Assembly (NCBI RefSeq): GCF_002382885.1
Contig: NZ_NWVL01000026.1
Span: forward strand, 33,684-97,683
Length of the DNA stretch: 64,000 bases
Reading direction: 5' to 3'
Origin: Streptomyces sp. WZ.A104
GTDB lineage: Bacteria > Actinomycetota > Actinomycetes > Streptomycetales > Streptomycetaceae
Part shown: one piece after another, positions 33,753-44,600 of the stretch
Layout: every line of letters begins with the position of its first letter
Position numbering within the stretch: position 1 is the first letter of the stretch
Position numbers and translations under genes: made by a program
Notes under the pieces: model-generated
Seen by the model: only the letters and a program-made list of their open reading frames with translations
The model's database searches: none
What the model was told of the DNA's origin: nothing

Positions 33753-36692
33753 GTGACCAGCGTGGTAGGCACCGCCAAGTTCGCCCCGGGCATGCAGGTG
33801 CGCGCGAGGGACGAGGACTGGCTGGTCGTCGAGGTGTCCGAGACGGCACAGGACGGGACAAGGCTGGACGTCCGAGGGATCTCCCCGCTCGTACGCGACC
33901 AGCGAGCTGTCTTCTTCGCCCACGAGTCGCTGGACAAGGTCACGCCCCTTCGGCCCGAGGACACCGACCTGGTGGTCGACACATCCCCGGAGTGCCGGCG
34001 CTCCCGACTGTTCATCGACGCTCTGATCCGCAAGACCCCGCTGCCGCTGGCCGAGCAGCGCCTCGCGACCGTCGGCACGCACTTGGTCGACGACCTCGCG
34101 TACCAGAGGGAGCCCGCCAGAGCCGCGCTGAAGGGGCTGCGGCCCAGGTTGCTCATCGCCGATGCGGTCGGGCTGGGCAAGACGCTGGAGGTCGGGCTGC
34201 TCCTCTCGGAGCTCATCCGACGGGGGCGGGGCGAGCGCATGCTCGTCGTGACACCCAAGGCGATCTTGGAGCAGTTCCAGCACGAACTGTGGACGCGCTT
34301 CGCCATCCCTCTCGTACGCCTGGACTCCAGCGGTATCGAGCGCATCCGGCGGAACATTCCAGCCGGTCGCAATCCCTTCTCGTACTACAAGCGTGCGATC
34401 ATCTCCATCGACACGCTGCGCTCCGACCGGTGGCGCAGCCACCTCATGCAGGTCACCTGGGACGCCGTCGTCATCGACGAGTCCCACAAGCTGATCAACA
34501 AAGGCACGAAGAACAACCGGCTCGCGGGACTGCTCGCACCGAGGACCGATGCTCTGATCCTGGCCAGCGCCACGCCGCACAACGGTGAGCGTGAGTCGTT
34601 CGGGGAGTTGCTGAGCCTGCTGGACCCGACCGCCATCCCCGACACCAGCGACTACGACGAGTCGCAACTCGGTCACCTCTACGTGCGTCGGCACAAGATG
34701 TCGCCGGATGTGTCGGCGGAGATCGGCCACAAGTGGAAGAGTCGCAAGAAGCCCGAGGCTTTCGACTGCCCCGCGAGCGACGCAGAGCAGAGGATCTTCG
34801 AGGAGCTCTACGACGTCTGGATCAACCCTGGGCAGGGCCGGTCGGCTCCGGTGAGCGGCAAGGGTGCCCGCCTCTTCCCCTACACCCTTCTGAAGGCGTT
34901 CCTCTCGTCACATAGGGCGCTGGCCGAGACGGTGAAGAACCGGATCGAGGCCATCGACAAGGACATCAAGGAGAACCCGGACAAGCGGGAGCAGCGTGCC
35001 GCTGAACGGTCGGCGCTCGTAAACCTGGGCGAGCTCGCTGCCGAGCCCACGGTTCAGGAGGCTGCCAAGTTCCGCCGTCTGGTGGCCGAGCTGAAGGGCC
35101 TGGGGGTCGGCCCAGGGTCCGGCACTCGCGTCGTCGTCTTCTCCGAACGCCGTGCCACGCTGAAGATGCTCCACGAGGCCCTGCCTGCAGAACTGGGCTT
35201 CGAGGCGAGCACGGAGAGGACCGGCGGCGCGATCCGACAGCTGCACGGAGGGCTGTCCGACGATGAGCAGCAGAGGATCGTCAAGGACTTCGGCCTGGCG
35301 GACACCGACCTTCGGATCCTCCTCACTGGCGATATCGCATCCGAGGGCGTCAACCTGCACCGCCAGTGCCACCAGATGATCCACTACGACCTGCCTTGGT
35401 CGCTGATCACCATTGAGCAGCGCAACGGCCGCATCGACAGGTATGGGCAGGAAGAGCACCCGGAGATCCGCGCCCTGCTGCTGGTCCGCCAGGACGAGGA
35501 TCCGGCCGTCCCGTCTGCGGACCGACTAGTGTCGCGCCGACTGCTTGAGCGCGAGTACGAGGTTCACCGCACTCTGGGCGAGGCCGCCTCCATTCTTGGC
35601 CTGCGAGATGAGGACGCGGAGGAGGACGCGATCAAGACGGGCCTCGCGGACGGCAAGACGTTCGACGAGATCGTCCCGGCGCAGCCGGACGACCCCTTCG
35701 ACCTCTTCATGGCCCAGCACACGGTCGACGGGACGGGATCGCATTACCACGTGCCCCAGTTGTTCGCCTCCACGCGGGCCTTCGTGGAAGAGGCGCTCGA
35801 CGAGGTGTACGACGAGAGCCCCCAGGCGAAGATCGGCATGCAGTGGGCTGAGGACCACCCCGAGATGCTCTCGTTCAGTCCTGATCGTGAGCTGCAGCGG
35901 CGGCTCCTCGTGCTGCCCCAGACCTACCTTGACGAGCGCGGCGTTCTTGAGGAGCTTCGGGTCACATTCGACCAGACATTCGCCCAGCAGCGGCTGGAGC
36001 GCGCCCGGGAACTGAGCGGTGAACGGCCCAAGGGCACGATCACCAAGCAGACGCGGCGCGAGACGTCCGGATGGCCGGACGTCAGTTTCGTGACCGACCA
36101 GCACCCGCTGGTGGAGTGGCTCACCGACAAGGTCCTGGTCCGCCTCACCCGCAACACCGCCCCCGTCATCACGGCCAACGTCGACGGCCCCAAGTTCCTG
36201 ATGCAGGGCATGTACTCCAACGCCAAGGGCCACCCGACGGTCCTCGCCTGGTCGTGCGTGAGCGGCCTGGAGCACGGAGCCCCCGAGTTCGACGACGACC
36301 TGGTCAAGGTGCTGAATGAGGCAGGGGTGGCGCCGAAGATGCTCAACCGCCCCTTCGCGGGAGACCTGGACGTGCTGCGGGCCTTGGTGCCGGACGCTGT
36401 CGCGGCCACCCGCCGGCATCTGACCAAGCTGCGTGCCATCCAGGAAGAACCACTCATCGAGCGGTTGGTGGAGTACGAGAAGCGCCTGCAGGCATGGCGC
36501 AAGGCGAGCGAGACGGCCTTCGAGCAGCTCACCTTCGGTTTCCGCCGTGACGATGCAGAGCAGCGCGTCGAGAAGACGGCCATAGAGGTCGAGCAGCTCA
36601 TCGAGGACCTGGCCACGCAGGGCGAGGCGATGGTCCGCGTGATCGGGGTCCTCGTCCCGGCCACTGGGACCGGCGAGAAGAAGGAGGCGTAA
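33753..36692 (+). CDS. drmD: SNF2-type helicase, DISARM DrmD-like
   Basis: A 979-residue SNF2 ATPase. The N-terminal beta domain (GMQVRARDEDWLVVEVSET) is followed by LIADAVGLGKTLEVGLLLSE (Walker A, about 140), NPFSYYKRAIISIDTL, VVIDESHKL (motif II, about 243), SATPHNGER and the second RecA domain with HGGLSDDEQQ, TGDIASEGVNL and EQRNGRIDRYGQ. The order and wording match my memory of DISARM DrmD proteins (...LIADAVGLGKTLEAGILLSE..., ...IPLVRLDSxGIxRIR...). DISARM blocks phage DNA together with methylation of host DNA. GTG 33753 with GAAGGAG upstream is preferred to GTG 33732. It ends five bases before the methyltransferase gene, which uses an AAGGAGG site. Confidence 0.75.
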   Translation: MTSVVGTAKFAPGMQVRARDEDWLVVEVSETAQDGTRLDVRGISPLVRDQRAVFFAHESLDKVTPLRPEDTDLVVDTSPECRRSRLFIDALIRKTPLPLAEQRLATVGTHLVDDLAYQREPARAALKGLRPRLLIADAVGLGKTLEVGLLLSELIRRGRGERMLVVTPKAILEQFQHELWTRFAIPLVRLDSSGIERIRRNIPAGRNPFSYYKRAIISIDTLRSDRWRSHLMQVTWDAVVIDESHKLINKGTKNNRLAGLLAPRTDALILASATPHNGERESFGELLSLLDPTAIPDTSDYDESQLGHLYVRRHKMSPDVSAEIGHKWKSRKKPEAFDCPASDAEQRIFEELYDVWINPGQGRSAPVSGKGARLFPYTLLKAFLSSHRALAETVKNRIEAIDKDIKENPDKREQRAAERSALVNLGELAAEPTVQEAAKFRRLVAELKGLGVGPGSGTRVVVFSERRATLKMLHEALPAELGFEASTERTGGAIRQLHGGLSDDEQQRIVKDFGLADTDLRILLTGDIASEGVNLHRQCHQMIHYDLPWSLITIEQRNGRIDRYGQEEHPEIRALLLVRQDEDPAVPSADRLVSRRLLEREYEVHRTLGEAASILGLRDEDAEEDAIKTGLADGKTFDEIVPAQPDDPFDLFMAQHTVDGTGSHYHVPQLFASTRAFVEEALDEVYDESPQAKIGMQWAEDHPEMLSFSPDRELQRRLLVLPQTYLDERGVLEELRVTFDQTFAQQRLERARELSGERPKGTITKQTRRETSGWPDVSFVTDQHPLVEWLTDKVLVRLTRNTAPVITANVDGPKFLMQGMYSNAKGHPTVLAWSCVSGLEHGAPEFDDDLVKVLNEAGVAPKMLNRPFAGDLDVLRALVPDAVAATRRHLTKLRAIQEEPLIERLVEYEKRLQAWRKASETAFEQLTFGFRRDDAEQRVEKTAIEVEQLIEDLATQGEAMVRVIGVLVPATGTGEKKEA

Positions 36693-36697
36693 CCGCC

Positions 36698-39600
36698 ATG
36701 GCATTCGAAGCGATCGTCAACCGCGGTGAGTACATCTCCGCCCACTATCTCGCCGAGGTCTTCTCCAAGGACCTCGTGGACCTGCGTAAGCGCTGGACGG
36801 CGGCCGACCGGGCAGGGTTGCCCACCTCCCGTTCGGGCATGCGAAACCTAGGGCGCAGCTACTTCAAGGCCAAGGTCCGGATCACTGAGAAGGGCGACTC
36901 CGACGGATCCGAGCTGCGTAGCCTCAACGACACACTGCTCGCTGCTCTCGCCTACACCTCCCTTAACAGTGAGCAGCCGCGACGCGACGACACCCACGTC
37001 AGGATCTCGCGTGGTGCCTTCGAGGTCCTCCACGCCGACAAGGCCAGGGAAGTACCCGTCGCCTTCGCCGTGAAGGGACCGGGCGGTGTCGAACTCGTCG
37101 CCCTGGATGTCACGTGGAGCACGGACGCCGAGCTCGTCGTCTCCGACGTCGAAGACGGAGGCGCCGAACTCCTGACCCCCATTGCGCTGGACGGCAAGCA
37201 GGAGATCACCAGCGCAGCGGACGCCGTCACCTTCCTCTTCGGCTGCGACGACGCCTACGCGCCGCGGTTTGTACTGCTCCTCGCCGGCGGGGCCGTGCTG
37301 CTCGCTGACCGCACGGCATGGCACGAGGGCCGGTTCCTCGGTGTCAGCGTGGATGCCGCGCTCGACCGAAACCTGGCCGGCGACGGCGGCGAACTGGAAG
37401 CCGTCTCCGCGCTGTTCGGCGCCGAGTCTCTGTTGACTGAGGGCGGCGCCGCCGGATTCCTCGATAACTTGGTCGATAACGGCCGCAAGCATGCGGTCGG
37501 CGTCTCCAAGGAGCTGCGAGAGGGCCTGCGTGAGTCCGTCGAACTGATCGCCCAGGAAATCCTGAATAGGATCCATGACCACCCTGCGGACCCGGCCGAG
37601 CTCGGTGACCGCGACGAACTGGCCACCCGACTCACCCGTGAGTCACTGCGTTACCTCTATCGCATCCTGTTCCTGCTGTATGCCGAAGCCCGCCCGGAAC
37701 TGGGGATCCTGCCCAGCAAGGACGATGCCTACCAGGACGGATACGGATTGGGGCGACTCGGCGAGCTGGTCTCCTACGACCTGCCCGAGGAGTCCCAGGA
37801 CAGGTTCCACTTTTACGAATCCCTGGACCTGCTTTTCCGTCTCGTCGACCAGGGCCACCGTGCTCTGGAAGACCGTGAACTGGTCGACCGCGAGACGCTG
37901 GACGCCGACGGCATCCGCTTCGAGTCGCTGCGCAGTGACCTGTTCAAGGCCGACGCCACCCCGCTGATCGGCACCGTGCGCATCGATGACGAGAAGGTGG
38001 ACACCCGGCTGCGCAACAAGGTCCTTTGGCAGGTACTGAACCTGCTGATGCTCAGCCGGGGCAAGAACGGCAAAGGCTTCATCTCGTACGCCCAGCTCGG
38101 CATCAACCAGCTGGGAGCGGTGTACGAGGGGCTCATGTCGTACACCGGTTTCTTCGCAGATGAGGACCTGTACGAGGTCGCCAAGCCGGACTCCGACGGC
38201 CTGGCCGGCACCTGGGTCGTCCCGCAGAGCGAAGCCGAAAACTATGACGACGACGTCTTCGTCAAGCGCCGCGACCCGATCACGGGCGCGTTGAAGCGCG
38301 TCGAACACAAGAAGGGCTCGTTCGTCTACCGTCTCTCGGGCCGTGAGCGCCAGCGCTCCGCCTCCTACTACACCCCCGAAGTTCTCACCCGCAGCACGGT
38401 CAAGCACGCCCTGGCCGAACTCCTCGACCAGAATGGCGAGACTACCGCCGCCAGGGACATCCTCGACCTGACCGTGTGCGAGCCGGCTCTCGGCTCGGGG
38501 GCCTTCCTCAACGAGGCGATCAACCAGCTCGCGGCTGAGTACCTCAAGCGTCGCATGGACGAACTGACCGTCGAGCGGGGCCAGGAAGTGCAACTCCCGC
38601 CGGACCGCTATGAGGCGGAGCTGCAGAAGGTCAAGGCGTACCTGGCTCTGCACAATTCGTACGGCGTGGACCTCAACCAGACCGCCGTAGAACTGGCTGA
38701 GGTCTCGCTGTGGCTGAACGCGATGCACGAGGGCCTGAAGGCTCCGTGGTTCGGCCTGCATTTGCGACGCGGCAACTCCCTCATCGGCGCCCGACGGGCG
38801 CTGTACGAGAAGGGGGCGCTGAAGCGGAAGGCATGGCTGACCACAGTGCCGATCGACCGACCTCTCCGGGAGGACGCCGAAGACAGTGCCTATCGCGCTG
38901 GCGAGGAAATCCACCATTTCCTGCTTCCAGCCAAGGGCTGGGGTGCGGTCGCGGACGCCAAGCAGGCCAAGGAGCTTGTACGGGAGGAGCGGGACAGGCT
39001 TGCGGAGTGGCGCAAGAAAGTGGCGACCACTCCGTCCGTGACGCAGACCAAGCGGCTGCTGGCGCTCGCGGGGCGTGTTGAGCGGCTGTGGGAACTGACC
39101 AAGCGCCGACTTGTCGTGTCGGAAGCTGAGGTCCGCCGGGAGGTCGACGTGTGGGAGGTCGACGAAGAGCGGCCTCTGCCGCAGTCCTCGGGGGCTGTCT
39201 CGCGTGAGCAGGTCGAGCAGGCACTTCAGCAGCCGGGCGCCCCGCGCGGACGGCTGAAACTGGTGATGGACGCGTGGTGCGCTCTCTGGTTCTGGCCCGT
39301 GGGACAGCTGAATACCCCGGAACCGCCGACCTTCGAGGAGTGGCTAGAGTTCTGTGAAGCTGTTCTTGGGGTACCTCCAGCGAAGGCGAAAGCGAAAGAG
39401 GTGTCAAGCAACGCAGCACGTAAGCGAGGGGTCGCTGCTGGTCTGGAGGACAATCTTGGCCTGTTCGCCGACATTGGAGACTTCGAACAGCTTGCACTAG
39501 ATGACGACTTCGACCGCGTCATGAGCCAGTGTGCGGACATGCCGACGGTGGCGCTTCGTTTCCCTTGGCTCGGCGAGGTCGACGCGATTGCTCGGCGGGA

Positions 39601-41617
39601 AGGATTCTTCCACTGGGAGCTGGAGTTCGCACATATCTTTGAGCAGGGTGGGTTTGATCTCCAGGTAGGGAATCCACCTTGGGTCAAGTTCGAGTGGGAT
39701 GACGACCTTGCGGTCGCTGAGCATGATGCCTGGTTTGGGCTCGCCGATAATGCGCCTGTTCAGGCAAAGGCTGAGCGCAAAGAGAAAGTGCTATCCGAGT
39801 CGTCTGCTCTGGGTGCCTACTTGCTTGATCTGGCCTCATGGGCCGGGGTCAGCGAACATCTGGGATCCTCAGTGGACCACGCACTTTTGTCCGGGATGAA
39901 AACGAACCTGTACATTAGCTTCATGGAGCGGGCGTGGCGCAACATTCGCCAGCATGGGTCTATCGCGCTGATCCACGAAGAGAATCACTTCACCGTGCCG
40001 AGTGGAGGGGCGTTCCGGGCGGCTACATACGCTAGGCTCCGGCGCCATTTCCAATTCGGAAACAACATCCTCTTGTTCGAGGATGTAGATAACAATAAGA
40101 ACTTTGGCGTTAGTGTCTACGGTCTGCCGAGAGATATCAAGTTCCTGCAGATTGCGCGAGCGGTTCACCCGTCGATCGTCGATCAGTCGTTTGACCACAA
40201 GGGGCAAGGCGAGCTGCCGGCGATCCAGTTCCCAGAAGGTGGCTGGGATATGCGACCGCATGTAAAGCGCATCGTGCGAGTGACGCGTGAAACTCTTGCT
40301 GACTGGGCGGCGCTGGTGGACCCGCCCGGCACGCCTGCAGAGCAGGCGCGGACGCTCCGTCCTGTAACGGTTGCCGAAAACGAGGTTCTCCGCGCGCTCT
40401 CGCGATTTCCGGCGAGGGTGCAGGGGAGGAAGTTCTGGTGGTCGCTGGAGCTCGATGAAGGGAAATCCAAAAAGGATCGCGTGATTGAGTGGAGGACTCG
40501 CAGGCCAGATTCTTGGGAAGAGGCGGTGTTGCAGGGGCCGCACTTCTCTGTCGCGACTCCATTTGCCAAACAGCCAAATCGGGAGTGTAAGTCCAATAAG
40601 GACTACTCGGTGTGGGACCTGGAGTCGATTCCGGAAACAGTCCTGCCGCGGGTGAACTATGCGCGATCGTGCACTCGCGATGAGTTTCTAGCGGCGCTGC
40701 GTTCCTGGGAGGGGACTCCCTCACGTGAGTTCTTCCGTCTTGCCTGGCGGAACATGGTGACATCCAATACGGAACGATCTCTGCATGCTGCTCTGATCCC
40801 CCCTGGCCCTACGCATGTTCACACCGTTCACACTCTCGCCTTCGAGTCTAATAGAGGAACGGGTGTTCTGGCTGGACTATGGGCCTCCCTTCCGATGGAT
40901 TACCTCGTGAAGGTTTCGGGAGCATCAAAGGTCAGCATGGAAATGGCGCGAAGTTTCCCGGCTCCTTTCGAGCATCCCCTCACCGTCCCGCTTCTCCTTC
41001 GTACGCTCCGTCTCAATTGCCTGACCCGCGATTACGCGCCCTTGTGGAAAGAGCTGTTCGAGCCCGCCTGGCTCTCGGACCGATGGACGGCCCCTGGGCC
41101 GTCTCATCTGAAGATCCAAGGCGTCGAGCCGTCGTGGTCTATGGCGACGCCGCTGCGCACGGAATACGACCGGCGCATGGCGCTGGTCGAGATCGACGCG
41201 ATCGTCGCGGTGATGCTCGGTCTGACCGCCGAGCAGCTTTGTGCCATGTACCGGTCGCAGTTCGCGGTGCTCCGTAAGTACGAGTGGGAGATGTTCTTTG
41301 CCGCGGACGGGCACAAGATTGGTGCGGCGACCCACAACGTCGGGATCCGCCAGACCCCGGAGGAGGCTGCTTTCGTCAAGGCGTGGGTGAAGGCCGCTCG
41401 CGCCGACGATCCGACGCCCGAGATGCCCGAAGGCTGGGTGAAGCCCGACCGTGAGGCCGAGATGACCCGCGCCCACGCGGACTTCACGGCCCGGTTGCTC
41501 GCTGGCGAGTACGGGGACTACGCCGCGTACGCCGCCGAGCACGGGGATCACGGAAACCTTCTCGGTGAGCCCGAAGCCGAGCAGGCTCCCTCTGACGTTC
41601 CGGTAGAAAGCAGGTAA
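36698..41617 (+). CDS. Eco57I-type adenine methyltransferase (DrmMI/PglX-like)
   Basis: A 1639-residue protein with a large N-terminal region, a motif I of N6-adenine methylases (VCEPALGSGAFLNEAI, about 593), a helical linker with NSYGVDLNQTAVELAEVSLW, and the catalytic NPPW (about 991). A target-recognition region of some 500 residues follows. The gap of nearly 400 residues between motifs I and IV is filled by a helical insertion. It lies directly after the DrmD-like gene and nine bases before the giant helicase gene, as in class 1 DISARM where drmD and drmMI are adjacent. Base composition drops visibly from about 39.4 to 41.0 kb. It could also be called PglX/BREX-like by domain, but no pglZ or brxC is present. 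Confidence 0.75.
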   Translation: MAFEAIVNRGEYISAHYLAEVFSKDLVDLRKRWTAADRAGLPTSRSGMRNLGRSYFKAKVRITEKGDSDGSELRSLNDTLLAALAYTSLNSEQPRRDDTHVRISRGAFEVLHADKAREVPVAFAVKGPGGVELVALDVTWSTDAELVVSDVEDGGAELLTPIALDGKQEITSAADAVTFLFGCDDAYAPRFVLLLAGGAVLLADRTAWHEGRFLGVSVDAALDRNLAGDGGELEAVSALFGAESLLTEGGAAGFLDNLVDNGRKHAVGVSKELREGLRESVELIAQEILNRIHDHPADPAELGDRDELATRLTRESLRYLYRILFLLYAEARPELGILPSKDDAYQDGYGLGRLGELVSYDLPEESQDRFHFYESLDLLFRLVDQGHRALEDRELVDRETLDADGIRFESLRSDLFKADATPLIGTVRIDDEKVDTRLRNKVLWQVLNLLMLSRGKNGKGFISYAQLGINQLGAVYEGLMSYTGFFADEDLYEVAKPDSDGLAGTWVVPQSEAENYDDDVFVKRRDPITGALKRVEHKKGSFVYRLSGRERQRSASYYTPEVLTRSTVKHALAELLDQNGETTAARDILDLTVCEPALGSGAFLNEAINQLAAEYLKRRMDELTVERGQEVQLPPDRYEAELQKVKAYLALHNSYGVDLNQTAVELAEVSLWLNAMHEGLKAPWFGLHLRRGNSLIGARRALYEKGALKRKAWLTTVPIDRPLREDAEDSAYRAGEEIHHFLLPAKGWGAVADAKQAKELVREERDRLAEWRKKVATTPSVTQTKRLLALAGRVERLWELTKRRLVVSEAEVRREVDVWEVDEERPLPQSSGAVSREQVEQALQQPGAPRGRLKLVMDAWCALWFWPVGQLNTPEPPTFEEWLEFCEAVLGVPPAKAKAKEVSSNAARKRGVAAGLEDNLGLFADIGDFEQLALDDDFDRVMSQCADMPTVALRFPWLGEVDAIARREGFFHWELEFAHIFEQGGFDLQVGNPPWVKFEWDDDLAVAEHDAWFGLADNAPVQAKAERKEKVLSESSALGAYLLDLASWAGVSEHLGSSVDHALLSGMKTNLYISFMERAWRNIRQHGSIALIHEENHFTVPSGGAFRAATYARLRRHFQFGNNILLFEDVDNNKNFGVSVYGLPRDIKFLQIARAVHPSIVDQSFDHKGQGELPAIQFPEGGWDMRPHVKRIVRVTRETLADWAALVDPPGTPAEQARTLRPVTVAENEVLRALSRFPARVQGRKFWWSLELDEGKSKKDRVIEWRTRRPDSWEEAVLQGPHFSVATPFAKQPNRECKSNKDYSVWDLESIPETVLPRVNYARSCTRDEFLAALRSWEGTPSREFFRLAWRNMVTSNTERSLHAALIPPGPTHVHTVHTLAFESNRGTGVLAGLWASLPMDYLVKVSGASKVSMEMARSFPAPFEHPLTVPLLLRTLRLNCLTRDYAPLWKELFEPAWLSDRWTAPGPSHLKIQGVEPSWSMATPLRTEYDRRMALVEIDAIVAVMLGLTAEQLCAMYRSQFAVLRKYEWEMFFAADGHKIGAATHNVGIRQTPEEAAFVKAWVKAARADDPTPEMPEGWVKPDREAEMTRAHADFTARLLAGEYGDYAAYAAEHGDHGNLLGEPEAEQAPSDVPVESR

Positions 41618-41625
41618 GTCGCGTC

Positions 41626-44600
41626 ATGCTGCCCTCTCTGGTCGCCGAGGACCTGCGTCGAGCCCTGGCCACCTACCTGACGACGAGCTTCGCGCTTGCC
41701 GATGACGACGTGCGCGAGGAGCTGGACGCGTTCCTGGAGAGGCCGGAGAGTCGGCTGTTCCGCGGGCCGTATCTGCGGGTTCGTACGCCCTTCCGGGAGG
41801 CTACGAAGGGGTGGGAGAAGGCGCTCGACTGGAGCCCGACGGGCCTCACGCCGTACACCCACCAGGCTGCTGCCTGGCAGCGGCTGTCCTCGAAGGCAGG
41901 GCGTCAGCCCGAGCCCACCATCGTCACCACGGGTACCGGATCGGGTAAGACCGAGTCGTTCCTCGTGCCGATCCTGGACCACTGCGCACGGGCCCGGGCG
42001 GCCGGCCAGCGGGGCGTGAAGGCTCTGCTGCTGTACCCGATGAATGCTCTGGCCGATGACCAGGCCCGTCGTATCGACGAGTACCTCGCCTCCGAGGAGG
42101 CGCTGAAGGACGTCACAGCAGGTATCTACATCGGTGGGGCCTCCGGGCCCCGGTCGGGCTCTGACGAAGATGACAACGAGCCTGGCTCGTACGGCCGCGA
42201 CACCGGATCGACCTCCCTCGCCGGAGACCCGACCGTCACGAAGCTGATCATCGATCGGGACGCGATCCGAGCGGATCCGCCGGACATCCTGCTCACGAAC
42301 TACAAGATGCTGGATCTCCTGCTGCAGCGGATCCCGGATGTTCCGCTGTGGCAGTCCGGCACCTTGGCGTATGTCGTCCTCGACGAGTTCCACACTTACG
42401 ACGGTGCCCAGGGCACCGATGTGGCGATGCTGCTGCGCCGCCTCGGCGCGGCGACCGGAGCGGCGCGTGAGGGCCTTCCGCTCGGCGACATCACGCCGGT
42501 GGCGACGTCGGCGACGCTGGGCGGTGGAGTGCCCGACGGCCCCGTCGCGGCCGGGCCCGAGCGGTCGGACCGCGAACTCCTGCTGGAGTTCGCGGAGAAG
42601 GTCTTCGGCACGCCCTTCCTGGACACCGCGCTCATCGGCGAGGACCGGCTGCTGCCTGGTGAGGTGGTGGACGTACCGGACTTCCTCCTTCCCACACCGA
42701 CGCCCGTTGATCTGGCGGCGCTTCCCGACCCGCTCGACGACGAGGCGGCTCTCGTGGAACTGGCGCGGGTCATGCTCGGCGAGCCGATCACCGACCCGCT
42801 GCGGATCGGCGCCAAGTTGAAGCAGCACATTCTGGTCAAGGCCATCCTTGACGTTGCCGGTAGCATCCCGGTGACGGTCCCGGACATCGCGCGTGAGTTC
42901 GCGCAGCGCGGCGGCGGCCCTGCCTGGGACGAGGCCGCGCGAAGCGACTCACGCCTTGTGGAACTCGCGTTCGCGCGGATCCTCGCGCTGATCTCTCACG
43001 CTCGCACTCCGCATCCCGAAACGGGAAAGCCCGTCCCTTTCCTGCGTGTTGAGGCGCAGCTTTGGGTGCGCGAGGTCCGGCGCGTCATCCGGGCGGCGAC
43101 CGCTGAGCCGCACTTCCGCTGGTACGACGACGACGGCCCGACGGGCGACTCTCGGCCGAACCCGGCCAATCTGGCCATCTACCAGCCGACGGAGGTCGAC
43201 AGCGCGGGTGAGATCGGCGACCGGGAGGACGTGTCGCGCCGTCCTGTGGGCCCGCCGTACAGGCGTCACCTTCCGGCGGTCTACTGCCGTCACTGCGGCC
43301 GGTCGGGCTGGGCTGCCTTGTCCACCGAACTGGAGTGGCAGCAGCTCAAGACGAACACGCTGGACATCTACAAGGCTTCCGCGCAGAAGAAGCGGCCGGT
43401 GCGCTGGATGCTGCGTGCTCGCCCGGACGAATACCCGGTGCTGCACCTGCACGCGGAAAACGAACGGCTGTTGACCAACCCGGCTGAGGACACTGTCGCG
43501 GTGATCACCCCCCAGGGGCCGTTGGCCGTCGGCGCCGATGAGGAGTGCCCCTCGTGCGGTCTCGACGACGGCATGCGGTTCCTCGGCGCGGGCACGGCCA
43601 CTCTCGCGTCGGTCACTACGACGCAGCTGTTCTCGGAGCGGGGGCTCGCCAAGAGCGAGCGGAAGCTGCTGGTGTTCACCGACGCGGTGCAGGACGCCAC
43701 ACACCGGGCTGCGTTCATCGCGAACCGCAGCTTCGGGTTCACCCTCCGCGGACTGCTGACCAAGCACCTTGTCCCGGGACAGCCGATCGCCGTGCACGAT
43801 CTCGCGGCCGATGCCGCTGAGGCCGTTGTCATGGCCGCTGGTGGGGGGGAGCGTGAGGAACTCGCCTCGATCGTCCCACCTGACCTGCGCGAGAACCCGG
43901 ACATCCGGACCCTCCTCGACGAGTCGGACGACTTCAGCGACGCCGGCGCGGAGATGCTCCACAGCCGCCTGGTCTTCCAGACCCTCCTGGAGTTCGGCCT
44001 GCGCTCGCGTCTGGGCCGCACCCTGGAACTGACTCGCACGGCCGCCGCCGAGGTCGACCTCAAGGGCCTCCCGGAGCTGTGCGCGGAGTTGCGGGAGCGG
44101 CATCAGCGTCTTCCCGGGCAGATCTCCCTGCCAACGGATGACGCGGCGTACGAGGTCTTCCTGCGTGGTCTGGTGGAGCGGCTGCGGCTGCGCGGCGCGC
44201 TGTTTCACCCCTGGCTGCAGGAGTACATCCGCCAGGCCGGTGCGAGGCGCTGGCCGATCTGGGGCGGAAGGCCCACCGGCATGCCGGCCTTCCCACGTGG
44301 GCTCGCTGCACCCGCCTTCCCGGTAGCCGGCGGCGTACGCACCACCGGCTTCGACTCGCTGACCCGGGACAACACGTGGTTCGCGGACTGGGGGCACCGC
44401 ACACTTGGCTGTGACCGGCGCGAGGCCCGCGCGGTCACTGAGCTGGCTATGAACTTGCTCGCACAGCGAGAGATCCTGGCCACCTACCACGCCGAAGGTG
44501 GGGCGCTCGTCTACGCACTCAAGCCGCGCAATGTGATCGTGTACCGCATCGACGACAGCGCCTCCTCCGACGAGGACGGTGTCAACGCGTGCGGCGTACG

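Noticed and set aside
31947..34730. A 927-codon minus-strand frame across the kinase and DrmD genes
   Set aside because: It is antisense to two clear conserved proteins and has biased composition and no domain; it is a high-GC antisense artefact.
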